52,669 bases of DNA from the NCBI GenBank assembly GCA_013287855.1, contig JABDCY010000006.1, positions 1-52,669 on the forward strand, read 5' to 3'. Source of the stretch: Candidatus Babelota bacterium (GTDB taxonomy: Bacteria > Babelota > Babeliae > Babelales > Vermiphilaceae). Positions within the stretch are counted from its first letter, which is position 1. Each line of letters opens with the position of its first letter. Both the position numbers and the translations under genes were made by a program. A model generated the notes under the pieces. It did not search any database and was not told the DNA's origin. It was given only the letters and a program-made list of their open reading frames with translations. Positions 25,160 to 33,120 of the stretch are shown here, in pieces.

Positions 25160-26095
25160 ATGACAAGTATTTTCAAAAGAATACCTAACATGCATGGCCT
25201 ATGGCTTGCGCTCATTATGTTATGTGCCACTAGCACGAGCTCCGCGCAAAATCTGGTTTACAATGCACAAGAAGCTGAGAAAGCTCTTGGCTTTGATCCA
25301 GGTATTACCTATGTGCCTCAAGAAAACGATAATGAACCTATTATTTGCGCCCATGGATTTGGTCACTATGGCCAATGGTATCAAAACAATGCTCATCTCT
25401 TTAAAAAATCACTCATCGCATTCAATTTTTCTGATCGTGCTTTTTTTAATCCCAAAACAAGTTTTTTGGGCAAATTATGGGCTGGATATTCAATCAATCT
25501 AGGTCAAGAGCGTGATGTCAAAACATTGCTATTTGTGCTTAAAACCTGCGTACAGAATGGTTTTAAAAAAGTTCATGCATTTGGGCATTCACGCGGGGCT
25601 GCAACTTGGATTAGAGCACTTCACGTCTTGGAAATGCCTACAAATGTTGAAAATGCGCTTATATTAAAAACAGTCGGCATTGATGAAGCTATGCGCAATA
25701 ACATTAAGAATATGCTTGTTCCCGGTTCTATAATACTTACCAGTCCTCTTTTGGATTTATACAGCTCGTTAAATTATCAAATGAAAAAAACGATATTTTC
25801 TTCTATCTCTCGTACAAGTGCATTTGTTGCTGCACTTTTTATACGCATGATCACACAATGCAATTTATGGTGTCAAAAACCTATTAACCTATTTCAAGAA
25901 CTCATTCGCAAATCAAGATATAAATTTTTTGTATCAATAGTACCTAAAGATGATTTATTAGGCAGCGATCATATCGATACAATCACCGATTTGTCGCAAA
26001 ACTCTCAAACACGACTAAGGCTTTTACCGTCAGGTGAAGATCACAATGACATTCATCATATTATTCAGTCGTGTCATGAACTTTGTCGCAATTAA
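25160..26095 (+). CDS. Secreted alpha/beta hydrolase-like protein
   Basis: A 311-aa protein with a signal peptide ending near SSAQ (residue 30). IICAHGFGHYGQWY near 61-74 matches the HG oxyanion motif, and FGHSRGAATW carries the nucleophile Ser144 in a GHSRG elbow. A catalytic His is plausible in GEDHNDIHH near the C-terminus. The fold is the alpha/beta hydrolase type; the substrate is unknown. It differs from the other hydrolase (1999-3336) outside these motifs. An ORF in another frame continues the coding-like sequence to 26240, so the C-terminus may be affected by a frameshift. Confidence 0.65.
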   Translation: MTSIFKRIPNMHGLWLALIMLCATSTSSAQNLVYNAQEAEKALGFDPGITYVPQENDNEPIICAHGFGHYGQWYQNNAHLFKKSLIAFNFSDRAFFNPKTSFLGKLWAGYSINLGQERDVKTLLFVLKTCVQNGFKKVHAFGHSRGAATWIRALHVLEMPTNVENALILKTVGIDEAMRNNIKNMLVPGSIILTSPLLDLYSSLNYQMKKTIFSSISRTSAFVAALFIRMITQCNLWCQKPINLFQELIRKSRYKFFVSIVPKDDLLGSDHIDTITDLSQNSQTRLRLLPSGEDHNDIHHIIQSCHELCRN

Positions 26096-26517
26096 CCTAC
26101 GTGAAGAAAACTCACATTTAAAATCACAATTTCCTCATGTTGCGTATTTAAGCGCATCGATTGATGATCACTTGAGTCCAGACAAATTCATCAGTCCTGG
26201 TATTGGTGATTTTGGTGCTCGCTTTTTTGGGACTGACTAGTGATGGCTTGTCGAAAATACATAATTTGGGTAGACTAGCGACTAATGGAGTTCGTGATGG
26301 TTCGACAGGCTCACCACGAACGGTTACATAAATTTCTTCTTATCTTTGTAGATTCCTCATACTACCTAAAATTTCTCTCTGAGAGGCTATGAAGAGCGCT
26401 AAGCACAACGTATAAGCTCTGCAAAAAATAATTAATCCCGTTCGTGGTGAGCCTGTCGAACCATCACGAACTCAAAAAAATGCGTAATTTGTTTACGTGT
26501 TAACGTTGAGAAAAAAT
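26096..26517. other. Intergenic region with possible frameshifted tail and inverted repeat
   Basis: About 420 bases. The first 145 contain protein-like sequence in a shifted frame (INLREENSHLKSQFPHVAYL), perhaps a tail of the hydrolase. The rest holds a family A inverted repeat. The ABC gene that follows has no clear promoter here. Confidence 0.4.
26288..26473. repeat. Inverted repeat element (family A), copy 3
   Basis: Perfect 36-bp arms (26288-26323 and 26438-26473) flank a 114-base loop. The arm begins GAGTTCGTGATGGTTCGACA. It lies directly before the first ABC exporter gene. Confidence 0.85.
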
Positions 26518-27474
26518 ATGAACACTATTCCATTGTTGCAAGTGCGCAACTTAGTAAAAATTTTTCAGCCGAAAAAAAAGTGGTTTTCACGAGCTCCAAA
26601 AAAAGAACCTTTTGTAGCGGTGAATAATATTTCCTTTGATCTGCATCAAGGTGAAATTTTAGGATTTTTAGGTCCAAATGGCGCGGGCAAAACAACGACT
26701 ATTCAGCTGCTGCTCAGCGTTATGTCACCAACTTCGGGAAGCATTTCCTATTTTGGCAAAGATCTTTATCGACATCGCAGTGAAGTGCTCGAATATATCA
26801 CGTTTGCAAGTACTTATGTAAAACTTCCTGGAAAGCTCACGATCTATGAAAATTTGGCAGTTGCTGGACAACTTTATGGCATACCGCGCAATGAAATCGA
26901 TGCTAAAATCAGAGAATTCATGAAATTTTTTGATATGTGGCACCTACGCGACCGTCTGTGCAGCACATTATCAGCAGGTCAAGCAACACGTGCCATGCTC
27001 GTGAAAGCGTTTTTAACTGAACCTAAAATTGCATTGCTCGATGAACCAACAGCAGCGCTTGATCCAAACATCGCCTACGAAATTCGCTCCTTCATTTTGC
27101 ACCAAAAAAAAGAGCGCGGCATTTCCGTGTTGCTCACTTCGCACAACATGGATGAAGTTGCCGAAGTATGTGATCGCGTTCTTGTACTTAAACATGGTAC
27201 TATTATCGCCGATAATACACCAAAAAAACTGGCCGCCAGTGTTGCCGGCGCTCACGTACACTTTATTATTACCGATGGCATGAAGCGTGCCCAAGAATAC
27301 CTGCAGCAGCGCTCCATCGCGCACTTTACTAAAGAGCGGCGCATAGAAATCACTCTTGATGAGGAAAAAATTCCACAACTCCTGACTGAACTTATGCAAC
27401 TTGGCGTCGTTTACTCGCATATCGCCATTGAACGTCCAACACTTGAAGATTATTTCTGGCACATAGCAGAATAG
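26518..27474 (+). CDS. ABC-2 type exporter ATP-binding protein (module 1)
   Basis: A 318-aa ATPase of the DrrA/CcmA-like group. It has Walker A LGPNGAGKTTT, the signature LSAGQATRAML, Walker B IALLDEPTAALDP and the H-loop LLTSHNMDE. The signature reads LSAGQ instead of the usual LSGGQ. A basic insertion (KKKWFSRAPKKE) follows the first strand, and the C-terminal 90 residues form the extension typical of this group. The ATG at 26518 is preferred to the GTG at 26497. The partner permease starts 73 bases downstream. Confidence 0.85.
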   Translation: MNTIPLLQVRNLVKIFQPKKKWFSRAPKKEPFVAVNNISFDLHQGEILGFLGPNGAGKTTTIQLLLSVMSPTSGSISYFGKDLYRHRSEVLEYITFASTYVKLPGKLTIYENLAVAGQLYGIPRNEIDAKIREFMKFFDMWHLRDRLCSTLSAGQATRAMLVKAFLTEPKIALLDEPTAALDPNIAYEIRSFILHQKKERGISVLLTSHNMDEVAEVCDRVLVLKHGTIIADNTPKKLAASVAGAHVHFIITDGMKRAQEYLQQRSIAHFTKERRIEITLDEEKIPQLLTELMQLGVVYSHIAIERPTLEDYFWHIAE

Positions 27475-27547
27475 CCCCAAACTTCCGTTTCATTCCACCT
27501 GGGGGCCCCAATCAAAAATTTAAAGAAGCATTGAAAGGAAAAAAATC

Positions 27548-28339
27548 ATGAATTTGCAGCGCATAACTACGGTCATACAAAAAAATCTGTTGTTGCTTTC
27601 TCGTGATCTTTTGCAAATTACCGATCTCGTGTATTGGCCATTGCTTGACATTACGCTGTGGGGATTCACCAGCGCTTGGCTTGGCACCAATCAACCTGGT
27701 GGCAATGTTGTGGCACTTACCACGCTAACGGCATTAACGCTTTTCCATATTATGAGTCGTTCGCACATGGATATTGCTGTTAGTTTGGTCAATGAATTGT
27801 GGGACAGAAATTTAGTAAATTTATTTTCAAGTCCGCTCAGCATTGGCGAATGGTCATTGAGCGCGATGCTTCTTGGCATGGTAAAATCTTCTTTCACCGT
27901 GCTATTTTGTTCATTCGTAATCTGGTTGCTCCATGGTTACAACGTATTTTCTCTTGGTTGGCTTATGATTCCACTCATGATGGCGCTCATTTTCTCGGGC
28001 TGGAGCACCGGATTTTTTGTATCAGGCATGTTATTAGGGTGGGGTCAACGGGTACAAAATTTTATCTGGTCAATTCCGTGGCTGTTTGCAGCATTCTGCG
28101 GTGTATTTTATCCGATCACCATTCTACCGCACTGGGCTCAGATTATCGCACGGCTATTGCCCATGACGTATGTGTTTGAAGGCACTCGGTATGCGATTGC
28201 CAATCATGCGCTGCCTTCTAAGTATATTTATTTGAGCATTTTGTTGAGCATCTTTTATTTTGTGCTTGGCTACATGTTTTTCCGCAAGATGTTTTCGAGA
28301 AGTAAAAATTTTGGACTCTCTCGCTTAGAGCAGGAATAA
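27548..28339 (+). CDS. ABC-2 type exporter permease (module 1)
   Basis: A 263-aa membrane protein with about six hydrophobic segments and the family's C-terminal motif LLPMTYVFEGTRYAI. It pairs with the ATPase upstream to form an exporter, probably as a dimer. AAGGA precedes the ATG. It ends against a convergent secreted gene with one base between. Substrate unknown; drug, lipid or polysaccharide are the usual options for this group. Confidence 0.8.
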   Translation: MNLQRITTVIQKNLLLLSRDLLQITDLVYWPLLDITLWGFTSAWLGTNQPGGNVVALTTLTALTLFHIMSRSHMDIAVSLVNELWDRNLVNLFSSPLSIGEWSLSAMLLGMVKSSFTVLFCSFVIWLLHGYNVFSLGWLMIPLMMALIFSGWSTGFFVSGMLLGWGQRVQNFIWSIPWLFAAFCGVFYPITILPHWAQIIARLLPMTYVFEGTRYAIANHALPSKYIYLSILLSIFYFVLGYMFFRKMFSRSKNFGLSRLEQE

Positions 28340-28340
28340 T

Positions 28341-29057
28341 TTATTCATCATTGCTTGATGAATCAGACCATTCATGCGTATGTTCAGGTTTCTGAAAAAG
28401 ATCATAGTGAATCGCGTTTGCAGTTGCTCCATCATTGAATGAATAATAAATATACATAAAGAATTGATTAAAACCACAGCTACGCTTGTAGTCGGCAGGT
28501 AAATTATCCCGATAACTTTTTTCTTTTGTCTGTTTTCTTTTTTCGGTAGTTGCACTATTCTGCGCATGACTTTTTGATCTTTTACTTGGAACTTGCGGGC
28601 CATCAACAATAATTACCGGCAATTGCGTTGAGCTGGCTGAATCATTGGGAACTAACTCATGAGCCTTTCTCCGATCATCATTCCCAACCGAGTCATTGGC
28701 TGCTGTCGGTAGTGCTTTATGAACAATTACTTCTGACAAATTGGTGGTGCTTGCAACTACTACTTCACGTTGTTGTAGCGTTTGCATGCTTGTTGAAACT
28801 ACTGTTGGTTCTTGGCTAGGAAACAGATCTTCATACTTTTGAGGTTGTAGAGGTTTAGCTTTGGGGAGTTTTTCTTTGTTTATTGCGGTTGGTTTTATTT
28901 CGGGCAAGCTTGGCTTTGCACCTTGCACTGGCAAGTTTGACATAAAATCTTCGTCTAAATCAGATGTCAAAATTCGCCTAGAAGATACTGCTTGTTCCAT
29001 GCCATGACTAATCTGTGATAATAATAAAAACGTCACCGCAAATAATTTCAAGAGCAT
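28341..29057 (-). CDS. Secreted, largely disordered protein of unknown function
   Basis: A 238-aa protein with a signal peptide (MLLKLFAVTFLLLSQISHG) followed by MEQAV. Most of the mature part is polar, rich in Ser, Lys, Pro and Glu, and looks disordered. A short ordered segment near the C-terminus contains FNQFFMYIYYSFND. The last residues are acidic. No family is recognised. GGAG lies upstream of the ATG. It lies, with the next small gene, on the opposite strand between the two ABC modules. Confidence 0.55.
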   Translation of the reverse strand: MLLKLFAVTFLLLSQISHGMEQAVSSRRILTSDLDEDFMSNLPVQGAKPSLPEIKPTAINKEKLPKAKPLQPQKYEDLFPSQEPTVVSTSMQTLQQREVVVASTTNLSEVIVHKALPTAANDSVGNDDRRKAHELVPNDSASSTQLPVIIVDGPQVPSKRSKSHAQNSATTEKRKQTKEKSYRDNLPADYKRSCGFNQFFMYIYYSFNDGATANAIHYDLFQKPEHTHEWSDSSSNDE

Positions 29058-29071
29058 TACTTCATTTCTCC

Positions 29072-29338
29072 TTATTCATGTTCAGCTTCAAATAACTTTT
29101 CTCCTGAATCAGGGATTGGCTTTTTTTCTTCGTCTAATTGCCTCATGTTTTTTATAGTCTTATCAAACGTACCCGGATGTTCACCTTCCATCTGCTGTTG
29201 CGCAAGAACCTTCTGCACAGTTATAGGTTTTTTATTTTCATCACGTGAATTTCCTGTTGGAGATGTCTCCATGCAGCAAATTCTACAACTTAAACTTACA
29301 ACCAACACACTGCAAACTATCATTTTATTAATGAGCAT
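29072..29338 (-). CDS. Small secreted protein of unknown function
   Basis: An 88-aa protein with a signal peptide (MLINKMIVCSVLVVSLSCRI) and a CCMETSP junction; a lipobox-like reading is possible but weak. The mature part is short, charged and probably helical. A GAGAG site precedes the ATG. It lies 14 bases upstream of the 238-aa gene and is probably co-transcribed with it. I cannot suggest a function. Confidence 0.5.
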   Translation of the reverse strand: MLINKMIVCSVLVVSLSCRICCMETSPTGNSRDENKKPITVQKVLAQQQMEGEHPGTFDKTIKNMRQLDEEKKPIPDSGEKLFEAEHE

Positions 29339-29507
29339 TTTTTTCTCTCAATTAATGATGATGGTTATAAAATACTTAGCCAAGTATTGTGGAATAGTCC
29401 AGAAAAATGCAAGCAGATTTTCATACCCTTGATGTAGTTTTATTGTAAATAACTACGCATCTCGTTATAGTAGATAAAAATATCATCTTCATAAATTCCA
29501 AATTCAT

Positions 29508-30287
29508 ATGAATATTTTAGAAATAAGAAATATCATCAAAACCTATCAGACACCGCATGGCAGCTTTAATGCTCTCGATGACGTTTCGCTCGATATCAAA
29601 CAAGGCGAGATTCTTGGTTTGCTCGGTGTTAATGGTGCTGGCAAAACCACCCTATCATCAATTCTTGCTACCTTGCATCCACCAACTTCTGGTGATGTGC
29701 TGTTTAAAGGTGAATCGATCTACCATACTTTATTAAATTACCGCAAAGCACTCGGCTTTTGCCCGCAACGACAAAACCTCGATATGCAATTAACGGTTGA
29801 AGAAAATTTGTTATTCGCGGGCCGGTATTTTTTACTTCCAGAAGCTGTGGTTCGTCAGCGAGCGCAAGAACTCATGGAGAATTTTCAACTTACGCGCTAC
29901 CGAGACTATGAAATCAATGCACTTTCTGGTGGCACCAAGCAACGAGTACTTATTGCACGTGCGCTCATGCACAACCCCGAAATTGTTATTCTTGATGAGC
30001 CAACCGTTGGTCTTGATCCTGACGTGCGCCGCATTTTGTGGGATTACATAAAACAACTCAAAGCAAAAGGCATCACCGTAATCTTGACCACCCACTATCT
30101 TGATGAAGCTGAAATTTTGTCTGACCGCATTTGCATTTTGAGCAAAGGCAAAGTTCTGCTCATCGCTGATGTAAAAGAGCTCAAATCAAAACATCAACAA
30201 AAATCACTCGAAGAAATTTTTATTGCGCTAACGCAAGAAGCCCATCAGAATGCTGCAACTGAGCTGGAGCAGAATAATCATGGCTAG
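29508..30287 (+). CDS. ABC-2 type exporter ATP-binding protein (module 2)
   Basis: A 259-aa ATPase with Walker A LGVNGAGKTTL, signature LSGGTKQRVLIARAL, Walker B IVILDEPTVGLDP and the H-loop LTTHYLDE. It is closer to the DrrA/NodI type than module 1. The stop overlaps the first permease gene by eight bases, so the three genes 29508-31865 form a tight operon. It should energise export through the two permeases that follow. Confidence 0.88.
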   Translation: MNILEIRNIIKTYQTPHGSFNALDDVSLDIKQGEILGLLGVNGAGKTTLSSILATLHPPTSGDVLFKGESIYHTLLNYRKALGFCPQRQNLDMQLTVEENLLFAGRYFLLPEAVVRQRAQELMENFQLTRYRDYEINALSGGTKQRVLIARALMHNPEIVILDEPTVGLDPDVRRILWDYIKQLKAKGITVILTTHYLDEAEILSDRICILSKGKVLLIADVKELKSKHQQKSLEEIFIALTQEAHQNAATELEQNNHG

Positions 30288-31071
30288 AGCATTAACCACC
30301 AACTTCAATGTGTTTTGGCAACTCGTTAAACGTGATGCGTATGTACTGAGTTTCCAGCTAAAAAGTAAATTAGTTGATGGCGCTGCCATTGTTGCTCTAC
30401 AAGTACTTGTGTTTGGACACCTTCTGCCTCTTGCGGGCATGGCGCCAAATCTAATTGCACCGACTTTTATTGGTACGATTATCCAGTTGTGCATAACACT
30501 CGGTTATGGACTTTCGTTGCGGTTGCTCTTTGATGTCGAATACAACCGCTTTATCAGCTACCGCTTAACACTGCCCTTGAACAAACAGTGGCTCTTTGGT
30601 GTTTACATTGTGAATTTTATGATTGAGCAGTTAGTCACTACCATTCCTCTTTTTTCTCTTGGCATCATCGCTCTTGGCTCTTCGTTTGTTACGGTGCATA
30701 CAAGTCCGCTGCTGTTTGTAGTGGTCTATTTTTTGTCATTATTTTTCATGGCAAGTCTATTTTTATCATTTAGCCTTATGTATAGCTTTAGATGGTTTTT
30801 CGACAATCTTTGGCCCCGCCGCCTGACTCCCTTGTTGTTATTTGGTGGTTCGTTCTTTCCCTGGAAAAAAGTTTTTGCGTTCTCACCAACCGTAGGCGTT
30901 CTGTTCTTGGCAAACCCATTTACCTATGTCGCAGAAGGGCTACGTGCAACGCTTATAGGCGGACCCGATTTTTTACCAATTTTTGTATCTATACCTATGT
31001 TGTTAGTTGGTATAACAGTCAGCTGGCTCTTATTTAGCCGCGGCGTGAGTAAACGCCTGGATCCAGTGTGA
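30280..31071 (+). CDS. ABC-2 type exporter permease (module 2, first)
   Basis: A 263-aa protein with about six membrane segments and the C-terminal motif NPFTYVAEGLRATLIGG typical of ABC-2 permeases. The ATG at 30280 overlaps the ATPase stop; GGAG lies 11 bases upstream inside that gene. The track start at 30250 adds ten residues and is less likely. It likely forms a heterodimer with the next permease. Confidence 0.8.
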   Translation: MARALTTNFNVFWQLVKRDAYVLSFQLKSKLVDGAAIVALQVLVFGHLLPLAGMAPNLIAPTFIGTIIQLCITLGYGLSLRLLFDVEYNRFISYRLTLPLNKQWLFGVYIVNFMIEQLVTTIPLFSLGIIALGSSFVTVHTSPLLFVVVYFLSLFFMASLFLSFSLMYSFRWFFDNLWPRRLTPLLLFGGSFFPWKKVFAFSPTVGVLFLANPFTYVAEGLRATLIGGPDFLPIFVSIPMLLVGITVSWLLFSRGVSKRLDPV

Positions 31072-31079
31072 GGTACAAC

Positions 31080-31865
31080 ATGCTCAGAACAATGCATATT
31101 TTTTGCGTATTTTTATGGCGAGATTTTACCCTAGGATGGAAATCAAAAAATTCTTATTTGATCAATTACATTCTTATTTATCCGATGCTCTACGCATTCA
31201 CTTTTTTATATCTGCAATCCAATATTTATTTTGGCGCACATCAGCAAGCAATGGGCACGGCAATTTTTGTGGGCAATATTCTGCTCGCCCTCATCACATT
31301 ATCAAATAAGTACACCAACGAACTGATGTTTGATTTGGAACAAAATCGTTTTATCGACTATCAAATTTCGCTCCTGCCGCCGCGCTTTGTGCTCTTGGAA
31401 CGCATCACATTTGCTGCTCTGTGCACCTTTCTCATGTTAATGCCCTATTTTCCTGTAGCAAAGCTTGTTTTTCGTGATCAATTCGTCACGACCAATACTT
31501 CCTGGATTGCATTGGAGATTATGGTTTTTGTAGGCGCATTTTTCTGTTCATCGTACAATCTTCTAATGTCGTGCATCCTGAGAACAGCGCAAATTTCCCA
31601 ATTTTGGATTCGCATTAATCAGCCATTGCTCATTTTGGGTGGATTCTGGGTGCCACGTTACATTATTCAACAATTTTCTCCCTTGCTAGGCGCACTGACC
31701 TACCTCAATCCGCTCATGTATGTCACCGAAGGATTACGCCAAGCAGCAATTGGTGGCAATCAATTTTTACCACTGTGGATTTGTCTAGTAATGCTTTTAT
31801 TGTTTACCTGTCTGTGCATTATTACCAGTTTCTATTTCTTTAAAAAACGTACTGATCATATTTAA
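31080..31865 (+). CDS. ABC-2 type exporter permease (module 2, second)
   Basis: A 261-aa permease with about six membrane segments and NPLMYVTEGLRQAAIGG near the end, the same motif as its neighbour. The ATG at 31080 has GAGG six bases upstream, so it is preferred to the GTG at 31068 that overlaps the previous stop. Two different permeases with one ATPase is a common heteromeric design. The operon ends in a hairpin at 31872-31903. Confidence 0.8.
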   Translation: MLRTMHIFCVFLWRDFTLGWKSKNSYLINYILIYPMLYAFTFLYLQSNIYFGAHQQAMGTAIFVGNILLALITLSNKYTNELMFDLEQNRFIDYQISLLPPRFVLLERITFAALCTFLMLMPYFPVAKLVFRDQFVTTNTSWIALEIMVFVGAFFCSSYNLLMSCILRTAQISQFWIRINQPLLILGGFWVPRYIIQQFSPLLGALTYLNPLMYVTEGLRQAAIGGNQFLPLWICLVMLLLFTCLCIITSFYFFKKRTDHI

Positions 31866-31871
31866 ATACAA

Positions 31872-31903
31872 AACAACCGCTCATCAATAGATGAACGGTT
31901 GTT
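31872..31903. terminator. Bidirectional terminator after the ABC operon
   Basis: AACAACCGCTCAT and ATGAACGGTTGTT form a 13-bp stem with one mismatch. T-rich sequence follows on the plus strand. Confidence 0.7.
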
Positions 31904-31925
31904 ATTTTAATTTCTTAATGAGGTG

Positions 31926-32198
31926 TTATTCCAGTGCGCCACCAGGTAATTCGGCTTCGCCTTTTTCGTAGAGCAACGGCGTACAGTTCGTAATTATGCA
32001 CTCGCTATACTCCTCACCCTCAGTTTGATCAAGACCGAGATTTCCTTCTTTCTCAAGTCTTTCTGCCTTTTTCTGACATACGACTTTACACTCTTTATAA
32101 GCTTTTTGACCTTTTTCTGATTTGCCTTTAGGTTCGTCCTTTGCTAATAGACCCGCGCTTACCAAAGAAATCAGCACAAAATACATAATTTTCTTCAT
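31926..32198 (-). CDS. Small secreted cysteine-pair protein
   Basis: A 90-aa protein. The ATG at 32198 follows AAGGAG and opens a signal peptide (MKKIMYFVLISLVSAGLLA); the track start adds 11 basic residues. The mature part is charged and helical with two Cys pairs, CKVVC and CIITNC, about 35 residues apart, which suggests a helical hairpin held by two disulfides. No family is recognised. It is transcribed towards the ABC operon and shares its terminator. Confidence 0.55.
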   Translation of the reverse strand: MKKIMYFVLISLVSAGLLAKDEPKGKSEKGQKAYKECKVVCQKKAERLEKEGNLGLDQTEGEEYSECIITNCTPLLYEKGEAELPGGALE

Positions 32199-32408
32199 TA
32201 CTACACTCCTTCTATAATTCCTTTTTTTCAAACGTTATATGGTTATTTTTAGAGTACCAGATTGGAGATTGATAATGCAATAGTAATTGACACATTGTAA
32301 TTGTTTTACGGCTATAAGCCTGGTATAAGGCATTATCAGGATAGCAATATATTGCTTATCAGGTTCATAAAAGTGTATCTTGAAAATAAGATTATCTAAA
32401 AAAACAAG

Positions 32409-32437
32409 ATGTCACCCTGAACTCGTTTCAGGGTCCA
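32409..32437. repeat. Dispersed repeat (family B), copy 2
   Basis: GATGTCACCCTGAACTCGTT then TCAGGGTCC. It is inverted relative to copy 3, about 60 bases away. Confidence 0.6.
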
Positions 32438-32496
32438 TGTTAGTACATAAAAAATGCCAAAAAATCTGATCTAATAAGCAGCAATAGGTAAAAATA

Positions 32497-32524
32497 GATC
32501 CTGAATCAAGTTCAGGATGACATC
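32497..32524. repeat. Dispersed repeat (family B), copy 3
   Basis: GATCCTGAATCAAGTTCAGG then ATGACATC; its reverse complement matches copies 1 and 2. Confidence 0.6.
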
Positions 32525-32580
32525 AATGAGGATATCGCTCACTAATACAGATTTTATGCGAGAAGGATTTTGAGAATTTT

Positions 32581-32955
32581 ATGAAAAAAATAGTGTTTTT
32601 AGGCTTGTTTTTAAGCATTTATACCTGTTTACATGCCGTTGTTGTGCGTCGGGTCGGAGGGGAAGTTTCATTTGTCGAGGAAGCTGCCGCTCGATTTTCT
32701 CCTGATAATCACTTTGTTTCAGGTGAAATAGTAATTGTGCACGATGAAGATGGCGCACCTCGTTATGCTCAGATAAGTTCAGATGAGCGAGTGACACCGC
32801 TCGAAGGTCACCAATATCTGGTTTATATGTTAGACCCGCAAAAAAATAGCTACATCGATTATGTAGAAACCTCGAAACTTGGCCAAATTCCTAATGAAGC
32901 GCTCACCGGCTTAAAAGCCGGTGTATCGCGCGGAATTCTTCGAAGCCAGAAATAG
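32581..32955 (+). CDS. Small secreted protein of unknown function
   Basis: A 124-aa protein with a signal peptide (MKKIVFLGLFLSIYTCLHA). The mature part contains GEVSFVEEAAARFSPDNHF and appears beta-rich, with no Cys. No family is recognised. Near its 3' end the coding sequence holds a CACCGGCTTAAAAGCCGGTG hairpin, and family D repeat copy 2 follows directly after the stop. Confidence 0.5.
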   Translation: MKKIVFLGLFLSIYTCLHAVVVRRVGGEVSFVEEAAARFSPDNHFVSGEIVIVHDEDGAPRYAQISSDERVTPLEGHQYLVYMLDPQKNSYIDYVETSKLGQIPNEALTGLKAGVSRGILRSQK

Positions 32956-32958
32956 TGA

Positions 32959-32987
32959 CCCTACTTCGCTCTACGAGCTTCGAAGGG
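32959..32987. repeat. Dispersed palindromic repeat (family D), copy 2
   Basis: CCCTACTTCGCTC...GAGCTTCGAAGGG, an imperfect hairpin that matches 8258-8287 closely. Confidence 0.6.
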
Positions 32988-33120
32988 TTCTACCCTGCCA
33001 TTCATCCCCAGCCTTGAAAGGCATGGGGTTTTCTGGCGAAGTAGAACAAATAGCTGCAATCGACGATAAAAAATCTAGCTGGTATACTAAAAATTATGGG
33101 AATAATTTTTAGGATCTTCT

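Larger units (their letters stand above)
32199..32580. other. Intergenic region with palindrome and family B repeats
   Basis: About 380 bases without a gene. It contains AGCAATATATTGCT (32343-32356), a perfect palindrome flanked by TTATCAGG copies, and two family B repeats in opposite orientation (32409-32437 and 32497-32524). I see no RNA gene. Confidence 0.5.
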
